A stretch of DNA of 64,000 nucleotides from Hydrocarboniphaga sp965279055 (GTDB lineage: Bacteria > Pseudomonadota > Gammaproteobacteria > Nevskiales > Nevskiaceae). The notes beneath the pieces were generated by a model. That model searched no databases and was not told the origin of the DNA. It saw only the letters and a program-made list of their open reading frames with translations. A program made the translations under genes and the position numbers. Below are positions 23,198 through 31,695 of the stretch, in pieces. Each line of letters opens with the position of its first letter. Within the stretch, counting starts at the first letter, position 1. The DNA lies in NCBI RefSeq assembly GCF_965279055.1, contig NZ_OZ257125.1:62001-126000 (forward strand), in the 5' to 3' direction.

Positions 23198-23493
23198 CGA
23201 TTTCGGTGTTCGTGCAGTACCTGATCATCGGCGCCTGCGTGCTGCTGGCTGGCTTCTACATGCTCGGCCGTTACGCGCCGAAGCTGCTGGCGGTTCCGCG
23301 CGCCTGGCTGGCGAAGCAGCTGGCGCAGCGTGGCCACGCGCGCGCCGCGGCGCTGATGCAGCCGGCGGGGAAATCCGGCGGCGGTTGTCATAGCGGCGGC
23401 GACGACGCTTGTGGCAGCTGCGGTAGCTGCGGTACGGCTTCTTCCGACAGAAAATCCAACGAACAGCCGTTGATCTTCCATCGCAAGCACTGA
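23194..23493 (+). CDS. FeoB-associated Cys-rich membrane protein (DUF6587-like)
   Basis: A 99-residue protein translated from an ATGA overlap with feoB. It has one N-terminal membrane helix (about 5-25, VFVQYLIIGACVLLAGFYML), a basic linker, and a C-terminal Gly/Cys-rich segment with CHSGGDDACGSCGSCG (four cysteines plus a histidine) that looks like a metal or Fe-S site. The position corresponds to FeoC in enterobacteria, but there is no winged helix. I recall similar proteins as DUF6587; a role in Fe2+ transfer or FeoB assembly is inference. Confidence 0.75.
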   Translation: MTISVFVQYLIIGACVLLAGFYMLGRYAPKLLAVPRAWLAKQLAQRGHARAAALMQPAGKSGGGCHSGGDDACGSCGSCGTASSDRKSNEQPLIFHRKH

Positions 23494-23503
23494 AGCGTCG
23501 GAA

Positions 23504-23618
23504 TCCCTCTCCCTCCGGGAGAGGGGCAGGGGTGAGGGCGCTGGGGGACACAAACTGGTTTGAGCCTGCAAGGCCCTCACCCGCCCCTGCGGGGCACCCT
23601 CTCCCGGAGGGAGAGGGC
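23504..23618. repeat. Family A inverted repeat pair, copy 2
   Basis: Arms 23504-23540 and 23572-23618 with core CCCTCTCCCTCCGGGAGAGG and GGGTGAGGG ends. It fills the gap between the convergent feo operon and the diheme peroxidase gene and likely serves both as a transcription end. Confidence 0.9.
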
Positions 23619-23626
23619 AACAAGCT

Positions 23627-24862
23627 TCAGGGTTTCTTGTAACCGTCGCTGAGCGTCCCCAGAAACGCGATCAGATCGTCGATCTCCGCTTCGCTCAGCG
23701 CCGGCTTGTCGCCCGGCTTGCGGCCGAACGGCGGGTCCATGTTGATGTTGTCGCGATACCCCGCGGGCAGATCGTCGAACGGCTTGCCGCGTGGATAGAA
23801 CCTCTGCGGCTGTACGTCGCGCCTGGCGTAAAACTCCACCGCCTCGCGCAGCGTCGAGTACACGCCGTTGTGAAAGAACAGCTTGCGCTGCGCGACATTG
23901 CGCAGGCTCGGCGTGCGGAAGCGGCCGCAGTATTCGGCCTTGTCCTTCAGATCGGTGCGCAGCGGGCCGCAGAGGCCTAGATCGTGGAAGCCGGCATCGG
24001 CATTCGCCGGAAGCTTCGGATTGCGCGGCACGCCGAGCGCGACGTAACCGAAGTCGGTGAATGCAGGGAAGGCGCCGCCGCGCACGCGGCTCGGGTGGCA
24101 GGCGATGCAGTTGCCCTTGTCCTCGGCCTCAAACAGACGCAGCCCACGCGCCTCCTGTTCACCGAGCGCCACTTCGTGGCGCAGAAAGGCGTCGTACTTG
24201 CTGTCGTAGGGATAGAACTCCGCCGGGCTCTGCTGGAACACTTCCAGGCTGAGCAAGGCCGCGCGCCAGGCGCGATCGCCGTTGTCGAAAACGTCGTCGC
24301 CGAACGCGGCGCGAAACTGCGCGGCATAAGGCGCAGCACGCAGCCTGGCTACGACGGTCGCCGCATCCTTGTTCGCCATCTCCTGCGGCGACAGCAGCGG
24401 CAGTATCGCCTGCTCGTGCGCCGACTGTGCGCGGCCGTCCCAGGTGCGGCCGCCGGCCGCGCCCTGGTCGAGGCTGTCGTCGTCGTCTTCCTCGTAATAG
24501 TGCTCGGTGAATGGCGGCACGCTTTGCAGGTAACGCAGCGACGGCGCCGCGCGAAAGCCGCTTTGCTGCTGATCGCTGCCACCTGGCTGCACCGGCCGCG
24601 AATCCGGTGGGCCATAGGCATGCGCCGGATCGTGGCAGCTGGCGCAGGCGAGTTGGCCAGATGCCGATAGCGAAGTGTCGAAAAACATCCGACGACCCAG
24701 CGCGGTCATCGCCGCCACCTGAGGTTGCCGGGAGAATTTCTCGGCATAGAAAGCCTGGCTCGCGGCGCTCGTTTCCGGGGCTTGAGTTGCGGCGGGTGTC
24801 GCGGTTTTGTCCGGGCTGCAGCCGGCCAGTGCCAGCAGGATCGCGATCAGGAATCGTTTCAT
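23627..24862 (-). CDS. Diheme cytochrome c peroxidase/MauG-family lipoprotein
   Basis: A 411-residue exported diheme protein with a lipoprotein signal (lipobox LAGC, Cys15) and two heme c sites, CASCH at 73-77 and CIACH at 252-256. The fold matches CCP/MauG enzymes, which reduce H2O2 with electrons from small cytochromes or oxidise protein substrates. Periplasmic side of a membrane. RTPSLRNVAQRKLFFHNGVYSTLREAVEFY is the usual late motif. The ATG at 24862 has GAGA six bases upstream; another ATG is at 24868. Divergent from the AcpA-type phosphatase. Confidence 0.93.
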   Translation of the reverse strand: MKRFLIAILLALAGCSPDKTATPAATQAPETSAASQAFYAEKFSRQPQVAAMTALGRRMFFDTSLSASGQLACASCHDPAHAYGPPDSRPVQPGGSDQQQSGFRAAPSLRYLQSVPPFTEHYYEEDDDDSLDQGAAGGRTWDGRAQSAHEQAILPLLSPQEMANKDAATVVARLRAAPYAAQFRAAFGDDVFDNGDRAWRAALLSLEVFQQSPAEFYPYDSKYDAFLRHEVALGEQEARGLRLFEAEDKGNCIACHPSRVRGGAFPAFTDFGYVALGVPRNPKLPANADAGFHDLGLCGPLRTDLKDKAEYCGRFRTPSLRNVAQRKLFFHNGVYSTLREAVEFYARRDVQPQRFYPRGKPFDDLPAGYRDNINMDPPFGRKPGDKPALSEAEIDDLIAFLGTLSDGYKKP

Positions 24863-24885
24863 CGTCATCTCTGTAACAAACCGAA

Positions 24886-24903
24886 GTGACGGTTTTATGT
24901 AGC
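24886..24903 (-). promoter_or_regulatory. Possible PHO-box-like site between peroxidase and phosphatase genes
   Basis: On the minus strand GCTACATAAAACCGTCAC resembles the PhoB consensus CTGTCATAAATCTGTCAC at 12 of 18 positions, mostly in one half. It lies 24 bp upstream of the peroxidase start and about 130 bp upstream of the phosphatase start. One half is weak, so this is tentative. Confidence 0.25.
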
Positions 24904-25033
24904 TGGCGTATGCGGCGAAATACGCTGCGAAACAAGCGGAAACAATGCCGGTGGCCGAAAGACACGCAACCGTCATCAAGCATCGAAAAACTGCGCGCCT
25001 GTCGCCACCGCAGCTTACGCAGGAAGCCAAGAC

Positions 25034-26701
25034 ATGTACCAGCCTCATCTCCGATTGCGCCGGCTCGCGCCCTTGTCGTTGCTGGTCGCCCTCGGCGCCG
25101 CCGCGACCCTGGCCGCCTGCAACAACAGTAACGATCACGACAATGCGCCCGACACCGCCGCAGTGACCGCGGCGTTGCAGGCTCAGGTCAAAAACATCGT
25201 CGTGATCTACGCGGAAAATCGCAGCTTCGACAATCTCTACGGCACTTTCCCCGGCGCCAACGGCATCCCCGGTGTCAGCAGCAGTGCCAGCGGTACCTAT
25301 GTCGCGCAGACCGATCGCGATGCCTCGGCCACGTTATTTTCCAAGCTGCCGCAGGTCTGGGGTGGGCTCACTGCCGCCGGCCAGTATCCGGTGGTGTCGC
25401 AGGCCGACACGATGAACAAGGTCGACAACAAGCCGTTCATGATCGACGCGACCTATCCGGTCGACGAGTCGGTGGTCACGCGCGACCTGTATCACCGCTT
25501 CTTTGAAAACCAGATGCAGATCGATACCACCGGCAAGCGCGACAACAGCAAGTTCGCCGGCTACGCCGACGCCGGCGGCCTGGTGATGGGCTACTACGAC
25601 GGCAGCCGCATGTCGCTGTGGAGCCTGGCCAAGGATTACGTACTGGCCGACAACTTCTTCCAGGGCGCTTTCGGCGGCTCGTTCCTGAATCACCAGTACC
25701 TGATCTGCGCCTGCGCGCCGACGTATCCGAACGCGGATACCGCCGCCGCCAAGCCGACCATCACCGTGCTCGACACCGACGCCAGCGGCGCCTACCTGCC
25801 GAAGCTGACGATCAACACCAGTTCGCCGGCCTCGGCGCTGGACGGCCCGCCGGCTTTCGTCACCAGCGGCAACATCGCGCCCAAGGATTACTTCGGCGCC
25901 GGCGACGGCTTCCGCGCGGTCAACACGATGCAGCCGGCGTATCAGCCGAGCAGCAATGCGCCGGCCGGCGACGACACGAGCAAGCTCTACGCCGACACCA
26001 GCAAGCCGACCACGCTGCCGCCGCAGACCCAGACCACGATCGGCGATCTGCTGAGCGCCAAGGGCGTCAGCTGGGCCTGGTACGCCGGTGCCTGGGATTC
26101 GACCGTGGCGACCGCGACCGGCGACCGCGCCACGATCAGCGCCAATCCGCCGAACTTCCAGTTCCATCACCAGCCGTTCAACTACTACGCGAACTTCGAT
26201 CCGGCGACCCACGCCGCCGAACGTGACGCGCACCTGAAGGACTACAAGGATCTGGTCGCCGACGCCGCGGCCGGCACCTTGCCCGCCGTCACGTTCTACA
26301 AGCCGCAGGGCAACCAGAACCAGCACGCCGGTTACGCCAACGTCGCCGATGGCGACGCGCATATCGCCGACCTGGTGCAGCGTCTGCAGGCCAGCCCGCA
26401 GTGGGCCAACATGGTGATCGTCATCACCTACGACGAAAACGGCGGCTTCTGGGATCACGTCAGCCCGCCCAAGGGCGACCTGCTCGGCCCGGGCACGCGC
26501 CTGCCGGCGCTGATCATCTCGCCGCTGGCGAAGAAGGGCACGGTCGACCACACCCAGTACGACACCGCCTCGATCCTGCGCCTGATCACGCGCCGCTTCG
26601 CGCTCGACCCGCTGCCGGGTGTGGCGGCGCGCGATACCGCGCTGGTTGCCGCCGGCGGCCAGGCGATGGGCGATCTGACGCCGGCGCTGAATCTGAAGTA
26701 G
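25034..26701 (+). CDS. AcpA-type acid phosphatase/phosphoesterase lipoprotein
   Basis: A 555-residue secreted phosphoesterase of the phospholipase C/acid phosphatase A family. It begins with a lipoprotein signal (LAAC lipobox near residue 29). NIVVIYAENRSFDNLYG is the family's metal/active-site segment, and the late ITYDENGGFWDHVSPP supplies the remaining metal ligands. FNYYANFDP and TLPAVTFYKPQGNQNQHAGY are also family-typical. These enzymes release phosphate from diverse monoesters or choline lipids outside the cytoplasm; the substrate here is not predictable. Confidence 0.88.
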   Translation: MYQPHLRLRRLAPLSLLVALGAAATLAACNNSNDHDNAPDTAAVTAALQAQVKNIVVIYAENRSFDNLYGTFPGANGIPGVSSSASGTYVAQTDRDASATLFSKLPQVWGGLTAAGQYPVVSQADTMNKVDNKPFMIDATYPVDESVVTRDLYHRFFENQMQIDTTGKRDNSKFAGYADAGGLVMGYYDGSRMSLWSLAKDYVLADNFFQGAFGGSFLNHQYLICACAPTYPNADTAAAKPTITVLDTDASGAYLPKLTINTSSPASALDGPPAFVTSGNIAPKDYFGAGDGFRAVNTMQPAYQPSSNAPAGDDTSKLYADTSKPTTLPPQTQTTIGDLLSAKGVSWAWYAGAWDSTVATATGDRATISANPPNFQFHHQPFNYYANFDPATHAAERDAHLKDYKDLVADAAAGTLPAVTFYKPQGNQNQHAGYANVADGDAHIADLVQRLQASPQWANMVIVITYDENGGFWDHVSPPKGDLLGPGTRLPALIISPLAKKGTVDHTQYDTASILRLITRRFALDPLPGVAARDTALVAAGGQAMGDLTPALNLK

Positions 26702-26707
26702 CGCCGC

Positions 26708-26817
26708 TCTCCCTCTCCCTTCGGGAGAGGGCCGGGTGAGGGCCTTCCAGCCTGGCGCGGCTCTGCGAGACCCTCACCCGGCGCTGTCGCGCCACCCTCT
26801 CCCGGTGGGAGAGGGCT
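26708..26817. repeat. Family A inverted repeat pair, copy 3
   Basis: Arms 26708-26742 (CCCTCTCCCTTCGGGAGAGG) and 26770-26817 (CCCTCTCCCGGTGGGAGAGG) in opposite orientation, between two genes on the same strand. Confidence 0.9.
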
Positions 26818-26887
26818 TACAGATGCGATGTGACTCCGAAGCGCCTGGGCGGCGTAGAATCGAGCCTGATTTGCACGGCTCAGACCC

Positions 26888-28681
26888 TTGACCCCAGTCG
26901 TCCGCTTCGAAGTCTCTTTTCCCGACCCGCGCGCCCATCGCTTCGATGTGAACTGCCGTATCGACGGCCTGCGCGGCGCGGTCACGTTCCGGCTGCCGGG
27001 CTGGATACGCGGCAGTTATCTGGTCCGCGATTTCGCCAAGCACATCCTCGATCTGCGCGCGACGCGCGGCGGTGCGCAGCAGCGCATCGAGCGCCTCGAC
27101 AAGAACCGCTTCCGCATCGGCGGCGAGGGCGAGATCGGGCTGAGCTACGGCGTCAACGCCTTCGACGAATCGGTACGCAAGGCCTACCTCGACACGCGCC
27201 GCGGCTTCTTCAACGGCAGCTCGCTGTTCTACTGCGCGCAAGGCTGCGAAAAGGCGCGCTTCGAAGTGCGCATCGCCAAGCCGGCTGACGCCGTCTGCGA
27301 AGGCTGGAAAGTCGCGACCACCTTGAAAGCCGAAGACGTCGACGCGGCCGGTTTCGGCCTGTATTCGGCGCCCGACTATGAAACCCTGATCGACACCCCG
27401 GTCGAGATCGCGCCTTACCAGCGCTACGACTTCGACGTCGACGGCGTGCCGCATGCGCTGGTGCTGTCGGGGCGCGTCGAACTCGATGCCGCGCGTGTGA
27501 CCGCGGACCTGGCCAGGATCTGCCATGTGGAGCGCGAGATGTTCGGCCAGCAGCCGGTTCGCGGACCGGGCTTCGAGCAATACCTGTTCCTGACCAACGT
27601 CGTCGCCGCCGGTTATGGGGGGCTCGAACACAAAAGCTCGACCGCGCTGATCTGCTCGCGCGGCGATTTTCCGCGTGTCGGCAAAGCCGAACTGAGCCGC
27701 GAATACCGCACGTTTCTCGGGCTTTGTTCGCACGAGTACTTTCACCTGTGGAACGTCAAGCGGATCACCGCCGCGGCGTTTCTTGAAAGCGACCTGCAGC
27801 GCGAGGCCTACACGCGCGACCTCTGGCATTACGAAGGCACGACTTCGTACTACGACGATCTGTTCCTGTTGCGCGCGAACGTGATCGACGCGGTGACGTA
27901 TCTCGATCTGCTCGCCGAGGCGGCGACGCGGCTGCAGCGTTCGCCGGCGCGCACCGCGCACACGCTGGAAGACGCGAGCTTCGAAACCTGGATCAAGTAC
28001 TACCAGCCCGACGAAAACTCGCTCAACGCCAGCACCAACTACTACGTCAAGGGCGCACTGGTGTCGCTGTGCCTGGATATGACGTTGCGGCTGAAATCCA
28101 GCGTGACTTTGGACGACGTCATGCGCGTGCTGTGGCAGCGTTACGGCAGCCGCGACATCGGCGTGCCCGAAGGCGGGCTGGCAGCGGTTGCGCAGGAAAT
28201 CAGCGGTGTCGATCTGGCCGCGTTCTTCGACAAGGCCTTGCGCAGCACCGAGGAGCTGCCGCTGGCCGAGCTGTTCGCCGAGTTCGGCGTCGGTGCGGTG
28301 CTGCGGGCGTCGACATCGGCGATCGACGAAGGCGGGCGCACCGCGAGCCGCAATCAGGGCGTCTGGGCGGGCCTGCGTCTGAAGCCGGGCGATTCGACGA
28401 TCGCCGCGGTTCTGACCGACAGCCCGGCGCTGCGTGCGGGCCTGTCCGCTGGCGACCAGCTGATCGCCCTCGACGGCCTGCGCGTCACCGCACAGAACTG
28501 GACGCGCCGTCTCGATGCGATCGACGCCGGCGTCGAAGTTCGCGTCGACTATTTCCGCGGCGAGGAGCTGATGTCGACGACGCTGACGCCGGTCGCCGCG
28601 CCGCTGGATACCTGGACGTTCACGCTCGATGAAGTCGACGGCGACAAGCTGGAGCGTCGCAAGGCCTGGCTCGGTGTGTAG
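26888..28681 (+). CDS. M61 family aminopeptidase with PDZ domain
   Basis: A 597-residue zinc peptidase. Family M61 (glycyl aminopeptidase) prefers N-terminal Gly/Ala. The zinc site is SHEYFHLWNVKR (HExxH) with the third ligand Glu in DLWHYEGTTSYYDD about 25 residues later; an N-terminal beta domain precedes it and a PDZ domain (about 490-580, VLTDSPALRAGLSAGDQLIALDG) follows. No signal peptide is visible, so it is probably cytosolic. No ATG fits: TTG 26888 is the likely start, since homologues begin close to the VVRFEVSFPDPRAHRF segment. TAGAAT at 26855 is a plausible -10. Confidence 0.9.
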   Translation: MTPVVRFEVSFPDPRAHRFDVNCRIDGLRGAVTFRLPGWIRGSYLVRDFAKHILDLRATRGGAQQRIERLDKNRFRIGGEGEIGLSYGVNAFDESVRKAYLDTRRGFFNGSSLFYCAQGCEKARFEVRIAKPADAVCEGWKVATTLKAEDVDAAGFGLYSAPDYETLIDTPVEIAPYQRYDFDVDGVPHALVLSGRVELDAARVTADLARICHVEREMFGQQPVRGPGFEQYLFLTNVVAAGYGGLEHKSSTALICSRGDFPRVGKAELSREYRTFLGLCSHEYFHLWNVKRITAAAFLESDLQREAYTRDLWHYEGTTSYYDDLFLLRANVIDAVTYLDLLAEAATRLQRSPARTAHTLEDASFETWIKYYQPDENSLNASTNYYVKGALVSLCLDMTLRLKSSVTLDDVMRVLWQRYGSRDIGVPEGGLAAVAQEISGVDLAAFFDKALRSTEELPLAELFAEFGVGAVLRASTSAIDEGGRTASRNQGVWAGLRLKPGDSTIAAVLTDSPALRAGLSAGDQLIALDGLRVTAQNWTRRLDAIDAGVEVRVDYFRGEELMSTTLTPVAAPLDTWTFTLDEVDGDKLERRKAWLGV

Positions 28682-28688
28682 CGTCGTT

Positions 28689-28808
28689 CCTCTCTCCCGC
28701 TTGCGGGAGAGAGTCCCGCGCAGCGGGGAGAGAGGGCGTTGGAGCGCGAATGTGCCGGCGCCCTCTCCCGGCCCTGCGGGCCACCCTCTCCCGCAAGCGG
28801 GAGAGGGG
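28689..28808. repeat. Family A inverted repeat pair, copy 4
   Basis: Arms 28689-28737 and 28760-28808 use CTCTCCCGCTTGCGGGAGAG, a variant in which both sides of the stem changed together relative to the other copies. It separates the M61 peptidase gene from the plsY promoter. Confidence 0.9.
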
Positions 28809-28833
28809 AGCAAAGCACAGCGTCCAGGCGCCG

Positions 28834-28839
28834 TATAGT
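28834..28839 (+). promoter_or_regulatory. Candidate -10 of plsY-birA-coaX, 7 nt before the start codon
   Basis: TATAGT (five of six consensus bases) ends seven bases before the plsY ATG, and no Shine-Dalgarno sequence lies between, so the mRNA should be leaderless or nearly so. Confidence 0.5.
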
Positions 28840-28846
28840 TGCTCGC

Positions 28847-29530
28847 ATGTTCGAAGCGCTGACCAAATTCCTGATCGCCTATGCCATCGGCAATCTGATG
28901 GGCGGCCAGATCGTCGGCTGGCTGCGCGGCGGCGTCGATCTGCGCCGCCTCGGCAGCGGCAACGTCGGCGCGACCAATGCGCTGCGCACCCAGGGCGCGA
29001 GCTTTGCGCTGAGCGTGCTGCTGGTCGACGTGCTCAAGGGCGTGATCGCGGCGCGGCTGGTGCCGCTGATTCCGTGGCCGCTGGGCGAGGGCGCGCCCGA
29101 CTTTCGTTATCCGCTGGAATGGCTGCAATACCTGTGCGGTGTCGGTGTTGCGCTCGGCCACTGCTATCCGATCACGCTCGGGTTCAAGGGCGGCAAGGGT
29201 GTTGCGACATTGGCCGGTGTGTTCGGCGCGCTGATGATCGCCGCGCTGCCGTGGATGTTGCTGACCTTCGTTTTGGTGGTGATGCTCAGCGGCTACGTCA
29301 GCGCCGCGACCATCGGCGCCGCGACGACCGTGGTGTTCTACATGCTGGTGGTCGATGCGCATCCGCTGCTGTCGGCGCCGGTGCTGTTCACGCTGACGAT
29401 GTCGGCGCTGGTGTTGTTCAAGCATCGCGACAACATCCGCCGGCTGTGGCGCGGTAACGAGCATCGCTTCGAGAAAGCCCGCGTGCTCGGCCGCCTGATC
29501 GAGCGCCGCAACGCGGCACGCAAACCATGA
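28847..29530 (+). CDS. plsY: Acyl-phosphate:glycerol-3-phosphate acyltransferase PlsY
   Basis: PlsY (EC 2.3.1.275) is an integral inner-membrane enzyme that makes lysophosphatidic acid from acyl-phosphate and glycerol 3-phosphate, the first step of phospholipid synthesis. The 227-residue protein has the GSGNVGATNALR motif, GHCYPITLGFKGGKGVAT and the C-terminal HRDNIRRLWRGNEHR, with several membrane helices. ATG 28847 gives the short periplasmic N-terminus usual in the family. Overlaps birA by ATGA. Confidence 0.96.
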   Translation: MFEALTKFLIAYAIGNLMGGQIVGWLRGGVDLRRLGSGNVGATNALRTQGASFALSVLLVDVLKGVIAARLVPLIPWPLGEGAPDFRYPLEWLQYLCGVGVALGHCYPITLGFKGGKGVATLAGVFGALMIAALPWMLLTFVLVVMLSGYVSAATIGAATTVVFYMLVVDAHPLLSAPVLFTLTMSALVLFKHRDNIRRLWRGNEHRFEKARVLGRLIERRNAARKP

Positions 29531-30474
29531 GCGAAACCCTGCTGGATACGCTCGCCGATGGCCAGTGGCATAGCGGCGAAGCGCTCGCGCTCACTGCCGG
29601 CATCACCCGCGCCGGCCTGGCCAAGCGCGTCGACAAGCTGCGCGAACTCGGCCTCGATGTCGAAGCACGCCAGGGCCTCGGCTACCGGCTTTCGCAGCCG
29701 CTGGAGCGCTTGAATGCCGCGCGGCTGCAGCAGCAGGCGGCCAGTGGCCTGCGCGTCGCGGTCGTCGACAGCACCGACTCGACCAATCGCCAGCTGCTCG
29801 ACGCGCCCGCCGCGCAGGATCCGCAGGCGCTGTTCGCCGAATATCAAACCGCCGGTCGCGGGCGCCGTGGCCGCGCCTGGCGCTCGCCATATGGCGCGAA
29901 CATCTATCTGTCGTTCGCCTGGTCGTTCGCCGCCTGGCCGCCGCAGCTGACGGCGCTACCGCTGAGCGTCGGCGTCGCCTGCGCGCAGGCCTTGCACGAC
30001 GTCGGCTGCACGCGCGTGCAACTGAAATGGCCGAACGATCTGTGGGTCGATAAGCGCAAGCTCGGCGGCATTCTGATCGAGCATCGCGGCGAAGCCGGTG
30101 GCGCCTGCCGCGTCGTCGTCGGCATCGGCCTCAACGTCGCGATGTCCGGCACGCAGGCCGACGGCATCGATCAGGCCTGGATCAGCCTCAACCAAGCTAT
30201 CGGCGCGAACGTGTCGCGCAATACGCTGGCCGTGGCGCTGCTGGATCGTCTGCACGGCGTGCTGAGCCGCTTCGAATACGAGGGCTTCGCGCCGTTCGCG
30301 GCGCAGTGGAGCGCGCTCGATCTGACCCGCGACCAGCCGGTGCAGATCAGCGGCACGCCGGCGCTCGACGGCATCGCGCGCGGTGTCGACGAGATCGGTG
30401 CGCTGATTGTCGAAAGCAATGGCGAGCGCCGCGCCGTGCATTCCGGCGACGTCAGCCTGAGGCTGGTGCAGTGA
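29527..30474 (+). CDS. birA: Bifunctional biotin-protein ligase and biotin operon repressor
   Basis: BirA attaches biotin to acetyl-CoA carboxylase BCCP and, in the long form, represses biotin genes. The 315-residue protein is the long form: an N-terminal winged helix (about 1-60, SGEALALTAGITRAGLAKRVDKLRELGLDV), catalytic core with GRGRRGRAWRSP (biotinoyl-AMP loop), KWPNDLWV and GGILIE, and a C-terminal SH3-like domain. It overlaps plsY (ATGA) and coaX (GTGA), so the three genes are translationally coupled. Confidence 0.95.
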   Translation: MSETLLDTLADGQWHSGEALALTAGITRAGLAKRVDKLRELGLDVEARQGLGYRLSQPLERLNAARLQQQAASGLRVAVVDSTDSTNRQLLDAPAAQDPQALFAEYQTAGRGRRGRAWRSPYGANIYLSFAWSFAAWPPQLTALPLSVGVACAQALHDVGCTRVQLKWPNDLWVDKRKLGGILIEHRGEAGGACRVVVGIGLNVAMSGTQADGIDQAWISLNQAIGANVSRNTLAVALLDRLHGVLSRFEYEGFAPFAAQWSALDLTRDQPVQISGTPALDGIARGVDEIGALIVESNGERRAVHSGDVSLRLVQ

Positions 30475-31211
30475 GCGGCAAGATTCTGCTGCTCGACATC
30501 GGCAACAGCCGCGTCAAGGGCGCGCTGGCCGATGCAGCCGGCGTGCTGCAGCCGTTGGCCGCGGTGTCGCATCAGGCCGACGCGGCCGCGGCGATCGCCG
30601 CGATCGAAACCGATGCGCCGAACGCGCTGTGGATCTCGCACGTACTCGGCTCGGCGATCGAAGCGCAGCTGGTCGCGGCGGTGAAAACGCGCTGGCGTCT
30701 GTCACCGAATTTCGCGCGCTCCACCGCTGAGTTCGCCGGCCTGCGCAGTGGCTATGCCGAGCCCGAACGCCTCGGTGTCGATCGCTGGCTGGCGATGCTC
30801 GCCGCGCGTGCCCAGGCCTGGGATTCCGCGCTGGTGGTCGACGCCGGCACCGCGCTGACCGCCGATCTGATCGACGCCAGCGGTCAGCATCGCGGCGGCA
30901 TCATCGCCGGCGGCCTGCTGACCGCGCAACGCGGCGTGCTCGGCGCCACGCGTTTCGCCACGCGCGACTTGCACGCGAGCTACGACGGCGGCCTCGGCCG
31001 CGACACCGAAGCCTGCGTGCGCCAGGGTGCGATGCTCGGCTGCCTCGGCGCGATCGACCGCGCCGCCGATCTCGGCGAGCCGCCGTGTCGCCGCCTTATC
31101 ACCGGCGGCGACGCCGAGACGCTGCTGCCGTATCTGAAAGGCGCGTGGCAGCATCGCCCGAACCTGGTGCTTGAGGGACTGCAGGTTTACGCCCGCGCCG
31201 AGCGCCAGTAG
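30471..31211 (+). CDS. coaX: Type III pantothenate kinase
   Basis: CoaX (EC 2.7.1.33) performs the first step of CoA synthesis, phosphorylating pantothenate, and uses a monovalent cation. The 246-residue ASKHA-fold protein has LLLDIGNSRVKGAL (phosphate 1), GVDRWLAMLAARAQ, VVDAGTALTADLID (phosphate 2/active Asp) and GGIIAGG. Start is GTG 30471, overlapping the birA stop. birA-coaX adjacency is common in beta- and gammaproteobacteria. With coaBC at 7.2 kb it covers two parts of the CoA route. Confidence 0.95.
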   Translation: MSGKILLLDIGNSRVKGALADAAGVLQPLAAVSHQADAAAAIAAIETDAPNALWISHVLGSAIEAQLVAAVKTRWRLSPNFARSTAEFAGLRSGYAEPERLGVDRWLAMLAARAQAWDSALVVDAGTALTADLIDASGQHRGGIIAGGLLTAQRGVLGATRFATRDLHASYDGGLGRDTEACVRQGAMLGCLGAIDRAADLGEPPCRRLITGGDAETLLPYLKGAWQHRPNLVLEGLQVYARAERQ

Positions 31212-31323
31212 CGCGAGTTTCGGCGAGTAACGCCGCCGTTCTGCCAACCGCGGCTGCGTGCTAGGCTCGCCGCGTTGCGCTGGTCGCCGCCCATTCGTTG
31301 CCGATGCTCCCGAAGGAGCCGCT

Positions 31324-31647
31324 ATGTCCCGCATGCGTTCGCGTTCGTGGTCTTCCGCTCTGGCCCTGTGCCTGGTTTCATTCGCCGCCACTGCCTTCGC
31401 GGCCGACGAGCCTGTGCCTGCGCCGCCGCCTGCCGGTGCCAGCGCGCCGGCTCCGGCCACGCCGCCGCCAGCGAAGACCAAGCACAAGAAGAAAGGCCAC
31501 GCGACCCCTGCCTCGGGCGACAACGCGGCGCCGATACCGCCGCCGCCGCCGCAGAAGCCGCCGGGCGGCAGCACCGTCAACAGCATGCCGGTGCCGCCGC
31601 CGCCGCAGAAACCACCCGGCGTCACGGCTCCTCCCGCGCCGCAGTAA
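31324..31647 (+). CDS. Secreted proline-rich small protein, hypothetical
   Basis: A 107-residue protein with a clear signal peptide (MSRMRSRS, hydrophobic core, cleavage after TAFA near 26). The mature part is almost entirely Pro/Ala/Lys: a TPPPAKTKHKKKGH basic patch and two copies of PPPPQKPPG separated by about 15 residues. It should be disordered and may bind anionic wall or envelope partners. No family known. Lies between coaX and the TolB/TPR gene. Confidence 0.6.
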   Translation: MSRMRSRSWSSALALCLVSFAATAFAADEPVPAPPPAGASAPAPATPPPAKTKHKKKGHATPASGDNAAPIPPPPPQKPPGGSTVNSMPVPPPPQKPPGVTAPPAPQ

Positions 31648-31695
31648 GGCCAGGCCCGGGTCGCCTGCTTCCCTCCGCCGGAGCGAGCGGCTTAG

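Noticed and set aside
26774..29464. Open frame of about 900 codons on the minus strand opposite the M61 peptidase and plsY
   Set aside because: No recognisable domain, composition typical of antisense frames, and both sense genes have complete catalytic motifs.
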